In this document: piece after piece, positions 1 to 14,754 of the stretch
Layout: the number at the start of each line of letters is the position of its first letter
Numbering within the stretch: position 1 is the stretch's first letter
DNA from: Ptychodera flava
Lineage: Eukaryota; Hemichordata; Enteropneusta; Ptychoderidae
Direction: 5' to 3'
Assembly (NCBI RefSeq): GCF_041260155.1
Contig: NC_091941.1
Coordinates: 19,229,747-19,293,746, forward strand
Length of the DNA stretch: 64,000 bases
Made by a program: the position numbers and the translations under genes
Notes under the pieces: model-generated
Database searches by the model: none
Told to the model about the DNA's origin: nothing
What the model saw: only the letters and a program-made list of their open reading frames with translations

Positions 1-2987
1 TCGGCTTTCGCCTGCTTTTGAGACCTCTAAGGAAACAAACTGTCCTACCCTATCGATGAAAATTCAACGATGATTTCATTGTAAACCGGTAAGGTGCGTC
101 TAAATACGAGCAAGCACCGCAAGATTTTTCACAATCTTGCTCAGTCGACTCACAGTGCTTAATCCGATGCTGGTTTGATAACTGGAACCACAAACGTGCA
201 AAATTCCCAACCGACATCAGGACTACGTAACTGCTTCAAAAATACAAATTGCCCTGTCGTGGTGATGTTTTCAAGTCTTCATAAATATTCATGTCTTTTC
301 TTTGTATTCATACATAATTCTACGTGCAAGATAGGACTTTTGAATGTTTTAGCAGGGTGTAAAAATTGCTCCAGCGCTTGAATTGCAAATGTGGCACACT
401 CTTGTATGAGGAAAGAGAGATCTCCAAGCAATTCAATGCGATTTAGTGATGAGTGTAAGATAAGAAAAGAGCGCTCTCAAAAAAATGTCATTGCTGCTGC
501 GGGGGCGGACGGCAGTGTGATAAAATTTATTGTCTCCTTGCATGGCAAGTTATCGTTCCAGCCACTGAATAAAATGTTTTTTAAATGATTGACAAGAGAT
601 GTTGCCATAAAAAATTACCAGGCACCATTTTCTCGCTATTTTTTATAAACCTGCAACATCATTAACGGCCCGGTCCTGTTAACGTTCATCAAAAGCTTTA
701 AGACACCTGGGGGGTAACACTATTTCTGTGTATGCAACCACATTCTATAGGCCGGATCTAATTGCGCTCAGATATATCGGAATTGCGGAACAAAATTGTA
801 ATTCTCGCGAGATTGGGCGAGACTACGGAAAGACATATTGCGAGGGAAAAATATGATATACATGCAATGCCAAACTTCCAGTGCCACTGAAAATGTGAAG
901 ATAGCTGAACAGATCTACTGAAGACAATAAAAAATACACATTGGTGAACAACTGAATGGTGACGCTGTATCTGTTTATGTGTCTTGACCTCTGTTGTCCT
1001 GGCCCCTGGAACAGAATAAGCTGGGCTAGCAGAATTTCAAACCTATCGGGTGACGCGAGCATGCGAAAGCGATTGGTATTCAAAGCAAGCATATGTAAGG
1101 GCCAATCGTGCAAGAACAGCGTGTTTGAAGGAGAGAGTATAGTATGAAGAAGTGCCTGTCGGTGAGCCACAATCGGCATCGTTACGGCGCTGATATGATG
1201 TGGATTCTTTCAGTATCCTTCATTTTTTTAAGTACATGATTGGTAGTTTTCTTAAACTTGTACTTCAAACGAATTCCATCAACCGTTGAAAAAAAACCTG
1301 GAGTATGTTTTTTCGCCGTCGTGTTGAAGTCAGTCGCCACGCAGTAGTTGTATTATTAATATTTCATTCGACTAATTTGCCGGGAGCTAGTACGTCGATT
1401 ATCTCGCTAAATGCAGACTCATTCCACTTGTTGTTTTCAATTTAATCACAAGCCCAGTAAAGGAGGCGGGAACTCAGCCGTTTCTTTTGTAATTCACGAA
1501 ATTGCGGTCGAAAATTACGATGAAGCTGACATTTCGTATTTATATCGAATTGACACAATTTCGGTTCGGTCCGTTGCACAGTAACAACAGAAAAACAAAG
1601 CAACACGTTTGCACAAACATATAGAAATACAAGCATCATGGTTGTTTTTTCTCAAGGGTCTGTAGTTTATATAGATGCACACATACACGTGCATAGACGC
1701 CTGCATATGAGCATTTACAGAAATACGTACTTACTTATGCCTCGAAACACGCGTATCTATGAATATAGATAAATGCATTTATGAATATAAATAGGCAGAC
1801 AGGCATGCATGAATGCACGTAAGTAGGTACGTATATACGTGTATACAGACAAACAGACACACAGACATATATACATATCATTGTAGGCCTACATACATGC
1901 ATGTAAGCATGCATGCATGCATAGTACCTACCTACCTAGTAGGCCTACCTACCTACCTACCTACCTGCAAATCAACGGCAGAAAGGCATCGAAAAAACAA
2001 TATCGGATCTACTTTTTCCGCCTTCCAAACCGCACCCGCCTAAAATTTGAGCCCCTCACAGTTAGCAAACAAATAACCGCTTCAAAATACCAATGAAAGC
2101 TATGTACGTACAATATGCTGTGTTTGTGAATGTATACCATCATTCTTTGCAGAAGCGGTAGCTAGATGTAATCACGGGCACTTAGAATGTTCAATGTAGA
2201 GTAACGTAATAAAGGGTATGTTTTTAGCGTGTACCAACCAAACCAACCGCCTGTGGGTGTAACAGGCAATGCTGTGTTTTTTAACATCACCAGCTCGAAT
2301 ACTTTCTGTCTTGTACGGCTTTTGTAATCTGCAAACTGACAAATATTCGGAACTTCCTCAACAATGACGAGCGGAATATAAACAGACAAGTAAATGTTTT
2401 TGCGTTCAGTGGTTTATAACGAGTTGAGTAATCTACCAAACAACCTGGACAGTCTTGAGTTTTTGCAATTAAACCCTCACTACTATATTAAAATATCTGA
2501 ATCAATAGTCGGCAACTCACCCTTGAATGTACCATTTTACGCTCAAAGAGGACGTAGCTCTGTTAACTTCGTCAAAATAATTTAGTGTTATGCGTCAAGT
2601 AAATAGTGTACTAGGTCTGTTGTAATTTTTTTTAGGTTTCCAACTTAGAGTCTGTGTATGAAATGGGCGCGACGTGATTTTGAAAAATAAGACTAGAATA
2701 TAGGCCAATGTCATTACTAGATTGGTGTCCATTTTAGTACTATTTTGATGGTATGGTATTTTAAATGTCATATTTTGCTTTGCAAAAAAACATGCATTAC
2801 CGATTATATAATGATTTTATCTGAAACCTTATCGCTTGTACACGTGTAGATTGATAAGAACTCCAGTAACTTGTGGAATTTTAAGCACAATGTGCTTGTC
2901 TGGCCTTAATGATTTTGATGGAAATTTACGTTATGGACAAATTTCACTGTTGTTTCTCAGTTATGACCATAGCGCTCACTAGTAAAC
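1..2987. other. No gene seen
   Basis: AT-rich unique sequence with short open frames lacking any family signature. An ATGCATGC/TACC-rich patch lies at 1680-1972. No splice-joined coding block was recognised. Confidence 0.5.
1920..1972. repeat. (TACC)n microsatellite
   Basis: Two runs of TACC/CTAC around AGTAGGCCTACC, inside a longer ATGCATGC-rich stretch from about 1680. Confidence 0.8.
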
Positions 2988-3172
2988 ACTTATAGCCTGG
3001 TCATGAGGGCTATAGCGCCCGTCTATTACCCCGAGGGGCCGTGTGTTACCAGAAACACATCGCTATTCCCCGAGGCCGTAGGCCGAGGGGTATAGCGATG
3101 TGTTCCTGGTAACACACGGCCACGAGGGGTAATAGATGAGCGCTATAGCCCGAATAAAGACCAGGCTATAGG
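2988..3172. repeat. Foldback (hairpin) element
   Basis: Arms of about 90 bp: left CACTTATAGCCTGGTCATGA onward, right its complement ending CCAGGCTATAGGTG. The arms include CCGTGTGTTACC / GGTAACACACGG and meet near 3080 at GAGGCCGTAGGCCGAG. Confidence 0.88.
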
Positions 3173-4681
3173 TGTTTTTAAACACACCACATGCTCATGT
3201 TGTATTGTTATATAGTTTTTAATGTGTTTTGATATTTTGCACCGCAACAATCCATTGTGACAAGTTCACTGGGCGATGTTTCCACAGCGGTTTCAGTTGT
3301 ACGTGGTACCACTTTCTTTCAAAAATATTCTAAACATACCTAGCGACATCCTTAGTTGCACTTTAATCTTTTCCGTCGATGAGCTGTTCAAGTTCCTACG
3401 CTGTTGGAATGTTGGAAAATGTTGGAAAATCTGTTTTAGAGAATGTGTCGTCACCTATCCCGGACGCACATCACGTTCTAGTCACCCGCCATTGTTGCAA
3501 AGATGCAGACGACACTACGGTCACGTGACCAAGCACTTTTCCAAATTTGGTCAGGACTATTTCCCTAGGGAAATAGCTTTTCAAAAAATGCCCTCTGACG
3601 TCACTTTTGTCGATCCGGTGGGGACTAGACGTATCTATTTTCTCGTCACGTGACGTATTCTGGCGAATCGCGACAGGGAATGAGCATGTGGCGTGTTATA
3701 ACAGAGACTACTGTCCGTGATAATAGTGATGGATGTTTAACTGAAATGACATTCAATTATTGCGATGCATGGTCGGTCACTAAAAAAAAGGACTTTTCAT
3801 GAGACAAAAATGAAATTGACATTATATTTTTATGAAAGTATTGTTTTCATTCTTGTTTAATTTGATATCTGTGTCAGTGTAATCTCTATAATTGTCTGAC
3901 TTGCATGGGTATAACAATCTGAGGACCCTCGCTGCTGTACTAGTAAGAAATTTACAAGGCACCCCCTGAACGACCCCTCTCGTGTTCACCCTCCGTCAGT
4001 TTTGCTGACTTCCTAAGTGAGCGCGCAGAAGTGCATGAGTAAATTGCCTACGCAGAAGGGCGAATGGATGATGGATAATTATAGCAAGAATCATTTATTT
4101 TGACAGACGTTTAAATTAAGACATATTTTAAGTTCAAGTAGATCAATAGCGAATACAAGCAAACTACATTTTTAGTAATTTTCTGAAACGATGTGTTAGT
4201 CCTAAAGGTCTATTCAAAAGATAACGTCTTAACAGGGTCAATTACGACGGAATAGCGAACAGCAGGGAGGTCTGCAGTTTTAATACTGGTATATGTTAGC
4301 CATAAAGCATCCGTCAGCTTTCCTGAATTATTTATGTCTGTCGATGGTTTCTCTGTTTTCAGCCTTGATAACCTTGATACCATGGCGATTTTGCTGTTTG
4401 CGTTCGGGGACAGTAGACCTCGATTCGGCTGATTCGGACACAGAAAATGAAAACATAGCTCTGTCACTGCCGCCGGCGCCGCTTTTTTTTGACCTTTGAC
4501 CCATTGGTTTAGAATTTGAATCCCGACACACTACGTTGCTAGTTTCTCCTCTTCATTTTAACTGGGTTTTTTTCTTTGTACACTGTAAGCTTGAAATAAC
4601 ACGGTTGATTTAAGTGTATCATTGCTAGTTGTGTAAATTATTGCACACCTACATATAGAAAAATAAAAAGCTCTCACCTGC

Positions 4682-5012
4682 TTAAGGTAGTATGCGCCTC
4701 GAAAGTGAAAGACTTAAACTTTTGCTTAAACTGTCCTTAAGGAACTTTCAACCATTCTCTTTCAAAATCAAGAGTAAAAATCGGGGGTCACCTTGCAATT
4801 TTGGTACTAGAGAAACAAATAACCCAAGATTTACCGATATTTAAAATGGCCGCCATCCCTGTGTTAATTCTATGGAGAAAAATAAAATTTACGAATTTTA
4901 AAAAACTAAGCCGGTGAAAAGTTTTCTTACACCAAGAGTAAAATGAACCCCTACAAGTGGTATATCAGAAAAGAATTGTAAAAGTTTGAGGGTCCGAATA
5001 TCTGTCCCCCGA
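4682..5012 (+). mobile_element. MITE family 1, copy 1 (3' end cut by a foldback)
   Basis: Begins TTAA then GGTAGTATGCGCCTCG. The body matches the other copies, including the AAAATGGCCGCCATCC core. The right terminal repeat is missing because the sequence runs into the 5011-5323 palindrome. Confidence 0.85.
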
Positions 5013-5323
5013 AGTCGGCCATTTTTCATGAATTTTGTTTGATATGAGATACTACTTATTTCGTTTGACATGTTGAAAGATACTAAATGAATGGGTGACC
5101 ATGCATATATTCGACCCCGGTTTTAGATATGATACATGAAACCATTGCGAAAATGAATTAATGGTCATGACCATTAATTCATTTTCGCGATTGTTTCATT
5201 TAATTTGTCTAAAACCGGGGTCGAATATATGCATGGTCACCCATTTATTCAGTGTCTTTCAACATGTCAAACAATATAAGAAATATCTTGCATCAAACAA
5301 AATTCACGAAAATGGCCGACTTT
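5011..5323. repeat. 313-bp foldback element
   Basis: Left arm from GAAGTCGGCCATTTTTCATG, right arm ending AAAATGGCCGACTTT. Centre ATGGTCATGACCAT at 5161-5174. It abuts and truncates MITE family 1 copy 1. Confidence 0.88.
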
Positions 5324-6117
5324 GTCCCTTTAAAAATTGGTGATTGCTATGTCAATACATATGCATAATACAATTTTGGTGAAGGTCGCTGGGCGTATTG
5401 ATATCGAGGGCCGTGTTTACACATCACCCACCGGACTACTCTGGGCAAATTTACGACGGGATAATTTCTACCTATTTCCATCCTAACCGACTTATTTTCT
5501 CTAATATATGTCGTTATACCTATAGATAGTATGGACATAAATAAAGATGGATAAAGGATGCGACGTGTCATTGGTTGGTGTGGATACACTACATAGAACT
5601 CGCTATGCAAATTAGTGCGACATGGTTAAACTTGCTCCACTATAAGTCTGTGGTCTTATTATAGTTTTAATATGTTCGATGATTGTCAACAAATTTGTCT
5701 TGTTTTTATTGTATGAGTGAAGCAAAGCCATTGAACGCTGCGTTATCGCTTAAACGTGAAGAAATCGCTTGGCGAGTTACTGAGATGAGCAAGGTCGAAC
5801 GAAACAGCAGAGTGAAAAAAACCCGGCGGTTAATAAAATATAAAATACGCAAACAGAGAAAAGTATGTAATGAAAACGCGATTGGTTTTTAACCAGGGTT
5901 CACTTGACATACCGCTACTGTCCGGACAGCTGTCATTTTTTCAGGACGTTGAATGTCCCTCAAATCCTGAGAAATTCGCTCGCTGACGCACTGGCGATCG
6001 AATGTCCACAAGAAGCAGGTCGCACGTGACCTAATAAATCATGCGGCATGGTGAAAGGTCGCTTCTTTTGAACAACGCGATCCACGTATGGATGTATTCG
6101 TTATATTACGACTCTTT

Positions 6118-6160
6118 TCATCATCATCATCATCATCATCATCATCGTCATCATCATCAT
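6118..6160. repeat. (TCA)n microsatellite
   Basis: About 14 TCA units with one G substitution. Confidence 0.95.
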
Positions 6161-6316
6161 TGTTCCGTCGGGGTATGATTATGTCATACGTAATTACAAA
6201 TGGCAATTACCGTTATGAGGCCCAAATTTGCATGGTTTCATGATACATGTAATTTCCCCTGAGATGTTAAATATAAAATTTAAAGTTGCGGCCATACGCT
6301 TAAAGGCCTCGCTATG

Positions 6317-6532
<216 letters not shown>

Positions 6533-7572
6533 ACACAACGAATACTGGGTATTTCGATATAGGCAGTAAGGAGTGTATGAGAAGATGATGTCATTGATAT
6601 TTGATATTGTCTGGAATAAATTTATTATGAATTTTTAAATATCGATTACGCCATGAATGTTTAAGATTCGTGGTAAGACAGAGCAATTGACCAGTGTTTA
6701 TCTCATTTGTCAACCCTCTTTTGCGAGAAAGCAAAAATGAGAAAAAAACGAATGAAAATAAACGAACTGGTGACGACCCCGATGTGAGAGATATCTGACA
6801 TCTGAACGCTCGCATTCTGAGAAACAACGTGAGTAAATGACATCTGTCATTTGATAACAAAGGAAGTCGGCTATGATTAATGGCCTAATTACACAGCTTG
6901 CTGTCACGATGACAATGCAAGTATTTCGAATACATCACGACCAATGCTTACTGTGACAGCCACGACTGATATTGGCTCCATATCGGTAATATTTAGCAAA
7001 ATGAAGATATACGCACTTCAACCGTGGTTTTCGAGCTCGAGTACGGCGAACGTTGCATCATAACTGCTACTATGTTTTATTTGGAGTAAGTCCACTTTGT
7101 CATTTTGTCATTTTGAATCTATTTTGAACAGCTCGCCTTCAAAGATCATTAAAAGAACTAAAACTCCATACTGCACTGGAGACCAAAGAGACGTGTATTG
7201 GCACATTCTTCAATTCGCCATTACACCTCAAAGGGGTTCATAATGCGTCAGCCTTTGAAGAGATGAAGTGGATAATGATGGCGAAACAATATATACATTA
7301 ATTAAATGGTGGCCATTTATAACATCTATAAACAGTTTCAATATAATCTGCGGGTATTCGATTGACTGTGTGACCTTGTTATTAAAAATGCGGGGTGACG
7401 AGCACTACAGTCAGAAGACGACGAAAGCAGATCTATTAGACACAGAATGCCCCTGCCAATCCGTGACCAAATACTTAGCAATACACAACAACGCAAATCC
7501 GAATCACAAAAACGTATCGGTAAAGTTGATATGCGCATTGCGCAGAATATGGATGCCATACAAGTATATTCA

Positions 7573-7770
7573 ACACGATTGGAACTAATTTGGGATAATT
7601 GGATGGTGATCTGCAAATGTAAGCTCATCTGCTTTTCTTTTTAAGTTACACACTTGTTTTCATGAGTAATTTGTAATATCGCAACATTCAGCTACAGGCA
7701 GGGCACCTAACATTTTTGATAAATTGAAAAACATGAAAATCCAATTATCCCAAAGTAGTTCCAATCGTGT
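7573..7770 (+). mobile_element. MITE family 3, copy 1
   Basis: Terminal inverted repeats of about 30 bp: left ACACGATTGGAACTAATTTG, then GGATAATTGGA; right is its complement ending CCAATCGTGT. The inner sequence is non-coding. Confidence 0.85.
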
Positions 7771-9517
7771 TATTCTGTTCATTGATATTCATGCTGCTAA
7801 GAATGATAATGGTGAATCAAACGAACATTCAATTTTAATCTGAGAAAATGATATAACATGGTGTATATCTGGTGAAGGTCAGCGATTTTTTTTTTGAAGG
7901 TTCTGGAATAAAGAAGATACTAGCCTTATTTTGTTGTCATTGATTTGACCTCCCCCCTCTCTTCACACTCAGAATGTCAAACCCGATCTGAACCATCAGT
8001 TCTCCGAGGTTACCCGAATAGTAACATCGCCATCTGCCCTACACAACGTGTGCGCACCGTACCGTTGAACAGTGTTTTCCATAGGGATTGCATTGAAACC
8101 GATAGAGAATGTTTCCGTATATAGACACGGTGCAGCACCGGCCGACATATTGACATATCGCGGAAAGCAACGCCACAAGGCGAGTAGTATACGTTCCGTG
8201 CATATTTATTCGCTTCCAATGTCAAAGTCACCTTACCCTATACGCGTAAAAATGCTACAACCTCATTCGAGCATTTTGCCTTCAGAGCAGTGGAAATCTA
8301 CATTTTTGTTTAATTTTTCTAATCTCCCTGCTTGAAGGACATCTGGCGAAATAACCGATTTCAGAGGCCACTCAAAGTCGTTCAAGATTGAGTCGGAGCG
8401 TAGTTCCATTCAGCCGATTACAAACATTGGCAAATTAATTATCATCATTAAAGAACAAATGGTTAATATTCATGACCATGCATTGAGTGATAACTCAAAA
8501 TAGAAAGGTGAAATTATGCACATTGTTTTCTTCCATTAGACACACAGTGTATCTTTGCCAATATCAAATAAAAGAGGCTCTGTTTACCTTCTAACCGTAC
8601 GTTTCCCGACAGGCTCGTGTTCCCGAATCAATATGAATCAGCCCACGACCATCTAACGAGTAATTGTAGTAAGGGTTTTGGCGTCTGGGCAGGCTATGTG
8701 TTCGATTGTTATTTATCTGGATCACACCCTACCACCATCCGCTGCAGGTCTTCATCCGAACACATCTGACTGGGCTGTAACAGCTTGTCGCGGAGAATGG
8801 ACGGTTCGACCCCGCACACTGCCGGGTTTTTTTGCATCAGATCAGGTCCTATCCCTACAGTAGGCGGAAGGGCGGGACGCGCGGAGCCCGGCGAGCGCTC
8901 ATATCGCCGGACGCGTTACACTCGCCGTTCGCTCGGTTGTCACAGAAAGAGTCGGTCGGCCGAATTCTCCTTAAAAGATAATAAATATGGCGTTTTGTGT
9001 GTATGCGCGTCACGTTATGTGTTATACCCACGAGATCGGAAGCTGTGAGCAATTAACTTTCTGGATAGAGGCCCTTTAACTCGCTTGATGTTATCGGGAC
9101 AACCTGTTTATGTCGCGCGCCCTTTTCTTTTGTTTACTATCACGTCCGTTATGACCACTTAATAATAATACATTGCTGCTGGGCTAACGAAAAGCAAAAT
9201 TAGTGCCATTATTAACTCGCGAAAGCCTCGAACCTGAATTAATTCATTCGGCTGACACATGGTTTTCAGGGGGTGCGTGTACTATATGCTGTGTATCATT
9301 TACGAACGGACAGGGTTGTCGACAAAAGTACTGGGAGATCTGAGACGTCAAATAGCATAAGATATACATTCTTTTGCGTTTAACACAATATTATGCATCT
9401 TCCGATCGTAACACTTGAGAAGGGGCCCTAGCCCGAATAATATAGCTTTGGCAGCGTAGATGATGAAAAAATTATCAAACATAATTACAATATCTTGTTA
9501 TTATTCGTTACAGAAAC

Positions 9518-9627
<110 letters not shown>

Positions 9628-10400
9628 CGCCACACAACGAATACTAATTAACGAGCCGTGACCTTGACATCGACGAAATTGAACGCGATGTCATTTCGGC
9701 GAAGATGCAGAGCCCTGAATTGGGATGCTTCATTAATAAGCTGAGTATATTAAAATTTCGTATTTATGCCCCAGCAACCGCCACTCAATCGAAGGTATAA
9801 TTTACTACCCAATAACACAAGACATTAATTTCTATCTCTCGACAAGCCACGTATCGAAAGACAGACTACATGAGTATGTTTTTCACTCTATTTCGGACGA
9901 TATTTCCCTTGTTCAAAACGTGAAAATACTGGCTGCATCTTCAAACAGTTGTTTATCTATACTGAAAGAAGGTTTCGAACTGACATTGCGGCACCAAAGA
10001 GAAGAAGTAGATCACGTGATACTAGCGGATTCTTGGCGTTCTACGCCTGTCACTTGAGAATTGCGCTTGTTAACGATCGCGCATGCGCGTCGCCACCCCC
10101 AAGTTCTCAGACAAAAGAACAAAGAGAAGGCATAATGGCAGCGTGGACAAATTCTTGATATTGTTGTGTATTGTTTATGTCTGATATGGTTCATGATTTA
10201 TATTATAAGTGGTGTTTGTGATTAAAATGCACCTCATCATTTGATGACGGCAATTAAAGTTAATGACAAATGCCTGAATCGTGATAAAGAAATAAAATAA
10301 GGGATACACAACTAATCCTTCATAAATACACATGTATGCATGCGTGTATACGCATGGATAAATACATTCTGCATTAATAAATAAATTTGGTATTCATAAA

Positions 10401-10402
<2 letters not shown>

Positions 10403-10459
<57 letters not shown>
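10403..10459. repeat. (AT)n microsatellite
   Basis: Pure AT run between TGA and GCATGCATGCAT. Confidence 0.95.
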
Positions 10460-10462
<3 letters not shown>

Positions 10463-10828
10463 TGCATGCATAAATACATATATACTTACATAGATAAATA
10501 ATTAAATACGTAAATATATATGCATATTTATACGCAGCGTTTTTGTTAAAATTAGAGTATATTTTTCGTACATATATTCGTTACGTTGTCAATATGCTTA
10601 TATATAGTGTACATACAATATATAGAACATTTTATAGTTATTTTAAAAGTATACTCTGTATGTAAAAAATATGTATTGTACTTTCAGTACATGAAATGTA
10701 AGTGACACAGACATATTATACATGTATATACACTCACGTATTTGTTCATATGGATAAGTGTTAATTTAATGATGCATGTCTACAAATACGTACTATATAT
10801 ACATATGTTTGTATACCTACATATAAAT

Positions 10829-11115
10829 GTATGTATGTATGTATGTATGTATGTATGTATGTCTGTCTGTATGTATGTATGTATGTATGTATGTATGTAT
10901 GTATGTATGTATGTATGTATGTATGTATGTATGTATGTATTTATGTATGTTGTATGTATGTATGTATGTATGTCTGTCTGTCTGTATGTAATGTATGTAT
11001 GTATGTATGTATGTATGTATGTATGTATGTATGTATGTATGTATGTATGTATGTATGTATGTATGTATGTATGTATGTATGTATGTATGTATACATATAT
11101 ATTAACATACACTGT

Positions 11116-11154
<39 letters not shown>
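10829..11154. repeat. (ATGT)n tetranucleotide array followed by (TG)n
   Basis: About 265 bp of ATGT with a few GTCT and ATTT variants, then a 41-bp TG run from about 11114. Confidence 0.97.
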
Positions 11155-11155
<1 letters not shown>

Positions 11156-11545
11156 ATATGATTATATGATGAGGTCCATCCAGAATTTATGTAGTTCTTT
11201 TATTTGAGGACGTAGAAGAAAATGTTCCGTTGAATTTTACACGTCGATCAGCATCCCTAAACCCTCTGGCGACAACATATCAACTTTTCTATTGAAGTCT
11301 CATGAAGAAGATCATTTTTACATTCTAAAATCATGCCATGTGTACGTATGAGGGCGCAGACATACAATTTTGAAGTGCTGGCCATGCATGACACACATGC
11401 ACCTGACACAAAAAGGAAGTGTGTTCAAGCTATGACAGAGAACACTTTTTCTGAGCTTTGACGTGTTAAATGATAATACCGGTAATGATTGGTGTTGAAA
11501 AGTACACTCTATTGTGATAAACACACATAGAAGAGAACTAAAAAT

Positions 11546-11718
11546 TATAGAAATAACGGACGACGCGCTGACCATTAACGATTATTTATGGGCAAGGGCG
11601 AGAGTAAAGCCAAAAATTAATGGGCGAGGCTTGCCGAGCCCGTTAATTTGGCTTTCCTCGAGCCCGCGCCCATAAATAAACGTTAATGGTCAGCGCGGAG
11701 TCTGTTATTTCCATTATA
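11546..11718. repeat. Foldback (hairpin) element
   Basis: Arms start TATAGAAATAACGGAC and end with the approximate complement GTTATTTCCATTATA. They include CGCTGACCATTAACG / CGTTAATGGTCAGCG; centre near 11632 (GGCTTGCCGAGCC). Confidence 0.88.
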
Positions 11719-12082
11719 TTATCAATGAACACGGAAAAACTGTCAAAATTTACGAAAATTTCCCGTGCGAACGACAACGGGGCCCAAGAACCTGACAGTG
11801 AGTAGTGCGCGCGCTGCCAAAATTTTGCAAATCCGAATATTTCTTTTGAAAAAAAAAAGCGTCAGAAACTTGGTCGACAGATGCTCCATTTTATTTTGTA
11901 GTTGATTATGAATTTTGTACAAATTGCAAGTTTCGTTTTAGCTGTAAAGTTTCTATGTTTATGATATTATTCATATTCACGGGCACGAAAACAAACCATT
12001 ACTGTGTATTTGTGGGCAGTCACGTGGTTCAGCTCGACCAATCAAAACGCGATGGACAGGGCATGGTAATAGAATGACCGTT

Positions 12083-12439
12083 AAGGTAGTATGCGCCTCG
12101 AAAAAAAGAAACACTTAAGCATATATTTCTGCATAAACTTTCCTAAATTAACTTATACAACCACAATTATCAAGTAAAGAATCAAAACCAGGGGTCACCG
12201 TGCAAATTTCAGTACAAGAGAAACAAATTACCTAACATTTACCAACTTTTGCGATTCAATATTGCCGCCATCCTTATAGGCAAAAATAAAATTTGAGATT
12301 TTCGAGAAAAAAAAAACTAAGACGGTGAAAATATTTTTACTCCAAGAGCTTTAAAGTGAGTCTCCACAAGTGGTAAATAAGGAAAGAATTATAAAAGTTT
12401 GAGAATCTGAATATCTATTGCCGAGGCCCGTTCTACCTT
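12083..12439 (+). mobile_element. MITE family 1, copy 2
   Basis: Left end AAGGTAGTATGCGCCTCG after TT; right end CCGAGGCCCGTTCTACCTT. Both terminal inverted repeats are recognisable. The body is diverged (ATTGCCGCCATCC core). Confidence 0.85.
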
Positions 12440-14160
12440 TACATTGCATTGTGAAAAGCACAAACAACTACGGGCCCCGGGGCTGAGCCGATGTTATGGC
12501 ATGTCTTTAGTAAAGTCCTTGGCAATGATGATCATCCAGAGAGGAGCCCCTATTTGCCGTACATGAAAAGTTACACTGAATAAAATGTTCATAGCTCAAG
12601 TCAAAATGTCTGCAGAAAGATCGAAATTCGAGGTTTTCAGATTGATTTTATGCTGTCTCTCTTTTTTCCTATGGTGGAGTGAGTTCCTCCGTGGCTGTTG
12701 AAAGCGTAGAGTAGAAACAATATGACTGTGTACAAAGGAATACCGTATGCCATCTAGGCTGCCACGTAAACGCCAGATCGTGTCTCTATCCATGGCATAT
12801 TTAAGCGAAATTAATCATGTAAGTGCACTGTTAGTTACAATGATATATATCCTGCGGGTACATATTCGATATAAAAGTAATTCGGGCGGACTGAGAAAGT
12901 AGTTTCTAAAATAACCGTTGATGGCGTTATCATGACTTGCTGTAAAAAAAACCAACAAATCATATCATGTGACGGGAGACTCAAAACTTTATTTAAGGAT
13001 CCCTTGTCAAGACAAAGTTGGCGGTTTCCCTTCAGTTTTTTTATTCATAACACCTATATGATAAATATCGATGGGAATTTTCAATATCGCGCCTCAAACT
13101 CTGAAAATAGTATACCTGTAACAGAGTAAATTCAGTGACGAATAGTTATGACACATCCATAAATGCATGATGGTCTAGGTGTATAGTGTTTTACTCTATG
13201 CCTCCATCAATGCATTGAAGTGCGTCCTTGAAGTAATAATTTCATCTTGTGAACCTTGTACTGACTGTTACCCACGGGTAGCTATGATACTATGTGCAAA
13301 TAGCAGGAACTACTGTTTTTTCCCACTAGTTTGGAGAAAATTGACACTCACATAGGGCCTATTTCTCTTGTTGTGTTTCAAATTTACGTAGGCCTAAACC
13401 AACATGCATTGTGGGAAATCACTGTGCAGCGCACAGAAAGAATCGGCTTTTAGGTGGAGTTCACGTAACACAGTCACCATTACTGGCAACAGAACTCTCA
13501 GAAACTGCTAGTAAAAGTTCACCAAGTTATGTTCACAGTCACCGCTGCGATCGTCTGCTCCTAGTCCTTTGTCAGTCATGACGTGAAATACTGTAGGCCC
13601 ATGGCATATTATTGATATGTTATATTAGTTTCGTTAAATAATGGACCCTAAAAAGATGGTAAACCTAAATGAGACGAGAAGGAGTTTGAGAGTATGTAGG
13701 CCCTAACTGTCCCTTTTCTCTCTAGATACCAAAAATGTGGACATCTAAAGGCGCGAAATGCAAGTTTGGCCCCTAGCCAGTGTATTCAGAACGTTGAAGA
13801 GAGCGTCAAATTGAATTTGAAACCTTATCGATCATTTACCACTTCCTGCTGACGTCGATGATGCGTCCTTGAACAAACTAGGTTGTGAACTGATCAAAAT
13901 CTCGTGGTATACCGTCGTTGGGGGTGCTTTATTGCTTAAGTAACCACTTTTTACGACCAGGCCCAGAAAATGAATGTCGTGATGTATATCCAGTGGTGAT
14001 ATTTTGACTCTCTAATTTTTGGTTGCACAACATAGAATAGACAACGTTGAGGGCGTCTTAATTCCACGTAAACTTCTGTCGACAGATATGGCGAAAATTG
14101 AAGTATTGCTATTAGTCAACGGTATATGTCAATTATTTAAGATGTTATCACAAATACTAA
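12440..14160. other. No gene seen
   Basis: Unique AT-rich sequence. Short frames (12596-12793, 12932-13129) have no recognisable features. Confidence 0.5.
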
Positions 14161-14303
14161 ACACGATCGGAACTAATTTTGGATAATTGGATTTTATATT
14201 TTGCAAATTTCACAAAAGTGGTAGGTGCCATATAGCATAACATTTGTAGATTAAATCGACATTACTTCACCATCCAATTATCCAAAATTAGTTCTAATCG
14301 TGC
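14161..14303 (+). mobile_element. MITE family 3, copy 2
   Basis: Same terminal repeats as 7573-7770 (ACACGATCGGAACTAATTTT, then GGATAATTGGA, and complement), with a shorter, different middle. Confidence 0.85.
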
Positions 14304-14658
14304 TACTATCAAATATTAAAGCCATATTCAAAAGTTATACAGAAATACACTCATGAAAATAAAAAGACTCTGCATGTCTGACCAGTTTTTGCCAACTGTC
14401 AGGATTAACAGGGCTGTCGACCCTTACGAATAGTCGCCCTTACGGGTGCAAACTCAATAACTGTTGGCAATTTTCCATAATCATTTCGTTTCCAAAGCAA
14501 ATGTTTTTCTCTGAATGAAGTTTATAAATTTGTGAAATCGTCCCGTTGATTAAAATTCCACAAGCCCTTATCGTAACCATGGAGATAATAAACAGATACC
14601 GTAACTAATGCAATCTTGGAGGGTGCAGTGCTGCATGCCCAGCGTTCACTTGAAATTG

Positions 14659-14664
<6 letters not shown>

Positions 14665-14750
<86 letters not shown>
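14665..14750. repeat. (TC)n microsatellite
   Basis: Uninterrupted CT run of about 86 bp. Confidence 0.97.

Positions 14751-14754
<4 letters not shown>

Noticed and set aside
3276..3653. 125-codon open frame
   Set aside because: Low-information composition, no recognised domain, isolated among repeats.
10742..11169. Open frames of 112-139 codons on both strands
   Set aside because: Translations of the (ATGT)n and (TG)n arrays (MYVC and HTYI repeats), not proteins.
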